From assembly GCA_021396245.1 (NCBI GenBank), contig WNYE01000001.1, positions 124,001-188,000 on the forward strand: a stretch of 64,000 nucleotides of DNA. The letters are read 5' to 3'. The translations under genes were made by a program, and so were the position numbers. Under the pieces are notes generated by a model. The model was not told the origin of the DNA. It was given only the letters and a program-made list of their open reading frames with translations, and made no database searches. Shown here in pieces: positions 61,231 to 64,000 of the stretch. How positions within the stretch are numbered: the first letter of the stretch is position 1; every line of letters starts with the position of its first letter. The DNA is from Sporothrix humicola (taxonomy: Eukaryota; Ascomycota; Sordariomycetes; Ophiostomatales; Ophiostomataceae).

Positions 61231-63861
61231 TCAAACACCCTCCACATGATACACGCGCAAGGATGCATCCTCGCCGGCAATGGCCAGGTCAGCACCTGTG
61301 CTTGCTTGTGTGTCAGTGTCGCCCTCTTTTGTGCTCGTCGACGGCCGCCAGGCCAGTTGGAGTACAGCTCGTGGCAAGTAGAGGCTTGTGCCTAGTTCAA
61401 GGATAGACGTCACAGCAAGTGTATTGGCATCTAGTGAAACAACCGACAGGCGGCCAGCTTCGGTGCCAACGGCCAGTGTGAACGTTGAGGAGGATGACGA
61501 TGTCGTTGGCCGCCACAAAAAGTCGATGGCCGTGACGGGATGTTCTTGAGGAATGGTCGTGGCGAGAGAAAAGGACGGCTTCGACGAGTCCGAGTCTCCC
61601 TCGGTCGGTTCAGCAGACGCCCACACTTTGACGTTCTTGTCACGGCCAGCCGTAGCAAAGACGCTTCGTGTCGAAGACGGGAGCTGCGGCGCCCATGCAC
61701 AGTCGAGAATCATGCGCGTGTGTGCCTTGCTGTTGTTTTGGAGAAGAGCGTAGGTGGGTGTGTCGGATTCTACGCTTCCCACGGCAGCCCTCTCGAAGAC
61801 TGCCCACTGCCGGTCACGGCCAACACTCAACAAGTACCGGTCATCGCTACTAAAGCGCAGACGAGTGACTGTCAGCGTGTGTGTCGCCAGCGGCGGCCGC
61901 ACTTCTGTCCACTTTGGCGCCGTCTCGAAAAGACGCACAACGGCGTGGTTGAGCGAGCTCGCGCGGCAGGCACTCGCCACCAAACTGCCGTCGTGGCTGA
62001 CGGCCAGGCAGCTGATCTCGTAGCCGTGGCCGTACAGCTTTTCCGTCTCGGGCCAGAGCGTGTTGCGGGCCAAGATGTCCTCGGGGGGTGGGGACGTGTC
62101 AATAATGTCCTCGCCTGCTGCCGTCTCCGCCGGCGCCTCGACAACATCTTCATCGACCGCCTTGTTGGACAGCCCCAGAACGGGCATGTTCGCCGCGTCC
62201 GGAAGCGCGTCCACGCTCTTCTCGGCCGCCCGCCCCGTCAGCTTCTCGAGCAGGCGGGCCACCGTCTTGGGCTCGTGGAACACGCGCATCAGCTTCTCAT
62301 CGGCGCCCGACACGAATTGGGAGGCGCCCAGGCTGTCTATGCAGTTGAGGTCGTAGCCGTGGATCTGCGGCCGGGCCATTTCGTGCCATGTTCCCTTTGA
62401 CAGTGGAGACTGGGCCGATGCCCACTCGGCGTGCAGTCGTGTCGTCTGGTCGCCGCTGGTCGACAGCAGATACGCACCGTCGCGAGACCACGCGACACCC
62501 GTCACCGGCGCCACATGGCCGGCCACACCCACCGCCTGCACCCATCTTCCGTCCTCGGCTGGCGCCTCGTTGGTCGCGTCGCTCGCGGCTTGGGTCAGAG
62601 TCCACCTTCGCCAACTACCTGTCCGACACAAGGTCACGACTTCTTTCCCATCCGGCGACCAAAGCCCTGCCCAGAATCCACCGACACTGCCCGTCGCCGT
62701 CGTCGCGCCCTTTTCCTTGCTCAGCTCGCCCAGCCGCGCCGTCGTGACCCAGATGCCCGATGCCGCATCGGCCTCCCAGACGGCCAGCGAGTTGTCGGCG
62801 GAGGCGGTCAGGAGCCGTAATCCGCCCGAACCTGCAGACGTCCACCGTGCACTGTAGATCCAGTCTTCGTGTCCCAGCAGCAAAGCTTCAAATGTGACCG
62901 AGTAGTCATCACTTCCAGCATGTACACGATGTGCCTTATTGGATGGTGCATTGGCATTGCTCGTCGTTGTCGCAACTGTCGGCTCTTCCTCGCCAACAGC
63001 GGCTGCTGCTGCTGCTGCCGAGGCTGTTGGCGGCGGCGCAACCGATCCTTTGTGGATGCGCCAGAGACGGACGTACTTGTCCTGGCTGGCCGACGCGAGC
63101 AGCAGATCGGATGCAAACGGCACGCCCTCCCAGCCAAAGTCGAGCGACCGGACCCAGCCCTCGTGGCCAGTGAGGGTCGACTGCTGCTCAAACGCAACGC
63201 CCTTCTTTTCAGGGTCTGTCGTCGTTTCCTGTCCGCCAAAGATCTGGATCTTGTTGTTGGTGCCCGCTGCTGCGAGCATCCACGACTGTTTTCCGTCTTT
63301 CTGGCCGCCATCTGTCAACGCCACGAGAGCAAGACACAGTGGAAAGTACCGCGGCGTCGTCTTGATTGTCTGCAAGAGGATAATCTCGAAAGCTGGTGCA
63401 CTGTCCTCGTCTGATGTCCTCCGCTCCAGAGCCCAAATCTTGATCGTGTAGTCGGCAGCGCCTGTCGCAAAGATCTGCCGGCCACTCTGAGACTGTGATT
63501 CTGACGCAGCCTTGACTGCTGCAATGCAGTTGATCGGTGCCGAGTGAGCATCTTCAATCGTTTGAACGCATTGTGACGACTCTCCCTCTTTCGTGGATGC
63601 TGGCACCGCCCACAGCTTCAGCGTCTTGTCGTCGCCGCCGCTCACAAAGTAGCCACTTCCCTCCTCCGAAGCCAGCCACTGGACAGCCTTGATCTCGTCA
63701 CCGTGTCCACCGAGAAGAAGAGAAACGCCATTTGCATCGGCCGGCCGCCAAACAGCCAGGTTCACGCCTGCGCCGTAACACAGTGTGCCGTCGGAGCCCC
63801 AGTCGGCCGCGGCCGTCTGCCGGTTGGCGCCAGACGCCAAGTAGGTCGTGCGGACGGTCAT
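61231..63861 (-). CDS. ELP2: Elongator complex subunit 2 (WD40)
   Basis: Single exon, 876 residues from the ATG of MTVRTTYLASGANRQ, a typical Elp2 N-terminus. At least ten WD40-type repeats are visible, for example GGDDKTLKLWA, TGAADYTIKIWA, ASQDKYVRLWR, ASADNSLAVWE, TSGDQTTRLHA and TAGRDKNVKVWA, consistent with the two seven-bladed propellers of Elp2. GHGYEISCLAVSHDGSLVASA and SLNHAVVRLFE are diagnostic. Elp2 joins Elp1 and Elp3 in the core of Elongator, which modifies wobble uridines of tRNAs (cm5U family) in the cytosol. Low-complexity inserts (Ala-rich at about 280-295) occur in loops. The length fits fungal Elp2 (about 790-880). The remaining 139 bp to the window edge are its promoter side. 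Confidence 0.96.
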   Translation of the reverse strand: MTVRTTYLASGANRQTAAADWGSDGTLCYGAGVNLAVWRPADANGVSLLLGGHGDEIKAVQWLASEEGSGYFVSGGDDKTLKLWAVPASTKEGESSQCVQTIEDAHSAPINCIAAVKAASESQSQSGRQIFATGAADYTIKIWALERRTSDEDSAPAFEIILLQTIKTTPRYFPLCLALVALTDGGQKDGKQSWMLAAAGTNNKIQIFGGQETTTDPEKKGVAFEQQSTLTGHEGWVRSLDFGWEGVPFASDLLLASASQDKYVRLWRIHKGSVAPPPTASAAAAAAAVGEEEPTVATTTSNANAPSNKAHRVHAGSDDYSVTFEALLLGHEDWIYSARWTSAGSGGLRLLTASADNSLAVWEADAASGIWVTTARLGELSKEKGATTATGSVGGFWAGLWSPDGKEVVTLCRTGSWRRWTLTQAASDATNEAPAEDGRWVQAVGVAGHVAPVTGVAWSRDGAYLLSTSGDQTTRLHAEWASAQSPLSKGTWHEMARPQIHGYDLNCIDSLGASQFVSGADEKLMRVFHEPKTVARLLEKLTGRAAEKSVDALPDAANMPVLGLSNKAVDEDVVEAPAETAAGEDIIDTSPPPEDILARNTLWPETEKLYGHGYEISCLAVSHDGSLVASACRASSLNHAVVRLFETAPKWTEVRPPLATHTLTVTRLRFSSDDRYLLSVGRDRQWAVFERAAVGSVESDTPTYALLQNNSKAHTRMILDCAWAPQLPSSTRSVFATAGRDKNVKVWASAEPTEGDSDSSKPSFSLATTIPQEHPVTAIDFLWRPTTSSSSSTFTLAVGTEAGRLSVVSLDANTLAVTSILELGTSLYLPRAVLQLAWRPSTSTKEGDTDTQASTGADLAIAGEDASLRVYHVEGV

Positions 63862-64000
63862 GAGTCGTGCGGAAAGCTTGGAATAAAATAAAATGAGGTG
63901 CTCCGTAGATGAATGAAGTTGCTGTAATTTGCTGAATATTTGCTTGAATATCCTTCAGCCTTGGGAAAGAGCAATGGGCGTTGAGACGAATGATGAAAAA

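Overview
This window is nuclear DNA of a filamentous ascomycete, most likely a Sordariomycete. The evidence is short spliceosomal introns (about 49-140 nt in most cases) with GTRAGT-like donors and CTAAC/CTAAT branch sites, monocistronic genes, GC-rich exons between AT-richer spacers, and a 375-residue actin split by four introns. I cannot fix the genus. I support 20 protein genes. I see no tRNA, rRNA, CRISPR array, transposon or plasmid.

Left part (1-19.9 kb): an FHA-like protein with a degenerate kinase domain (-), a DHA1-type MFS exporter (-), a dynamin-like GTPase whose frame is cut by one in-frame TAG (+), a 4.1-kb spacer, an MFS sugar transporter (+), a two-exon SDHAF1/Sdh6 homologue (-), and a fumarylacetoacetate-hydrolase family protein (+).

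Middle (19.9-43.9 kb): a large RBR-type E3 ubiquitin ligase (+), a SURF4/Erv29 cargo receptor (-), a secreted-type cupredoxin joined to a membrane anchor and Pro-rich tail (-), mismatch repair protein MSH3 (+), a U1-like zinc-finger protein of unknown role (-), and the Rab geranylgeranyltransferase beta subunit BET2 (-).

Right part (43.9-64 kb): a RhoGAP protein (+), splicing factor SF3B4/Hsh49 (-), mitochondrial ribosomal protein uL5m (+), Hsp70 exchange factor Fes1 (-), actin (+), a mitochondrial GGQ release/rescue factor with an acidic tail (-), a serine palmitoyltransferase small-subunit-like protein (+), and Elongator subunit ELP2 (-).

The content is mainly housekeeping, with no metabolic cluster or defence island. 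Related processes do recur: secretory traffic (SURF4, BET2), actin control (RhoGAP, actin), mitochondrial biogenesis (SDHAF1, uL5m, release factor) and proteostasis (RBR, Fes1). This is not operon logic. The observations most worth checking are the TAG-interrupted dynamin, the FHA-pseudokinase, and a mirror-symmetric CTCGCTTCGCTCG element in the same sense in introns of three unrelated genes.
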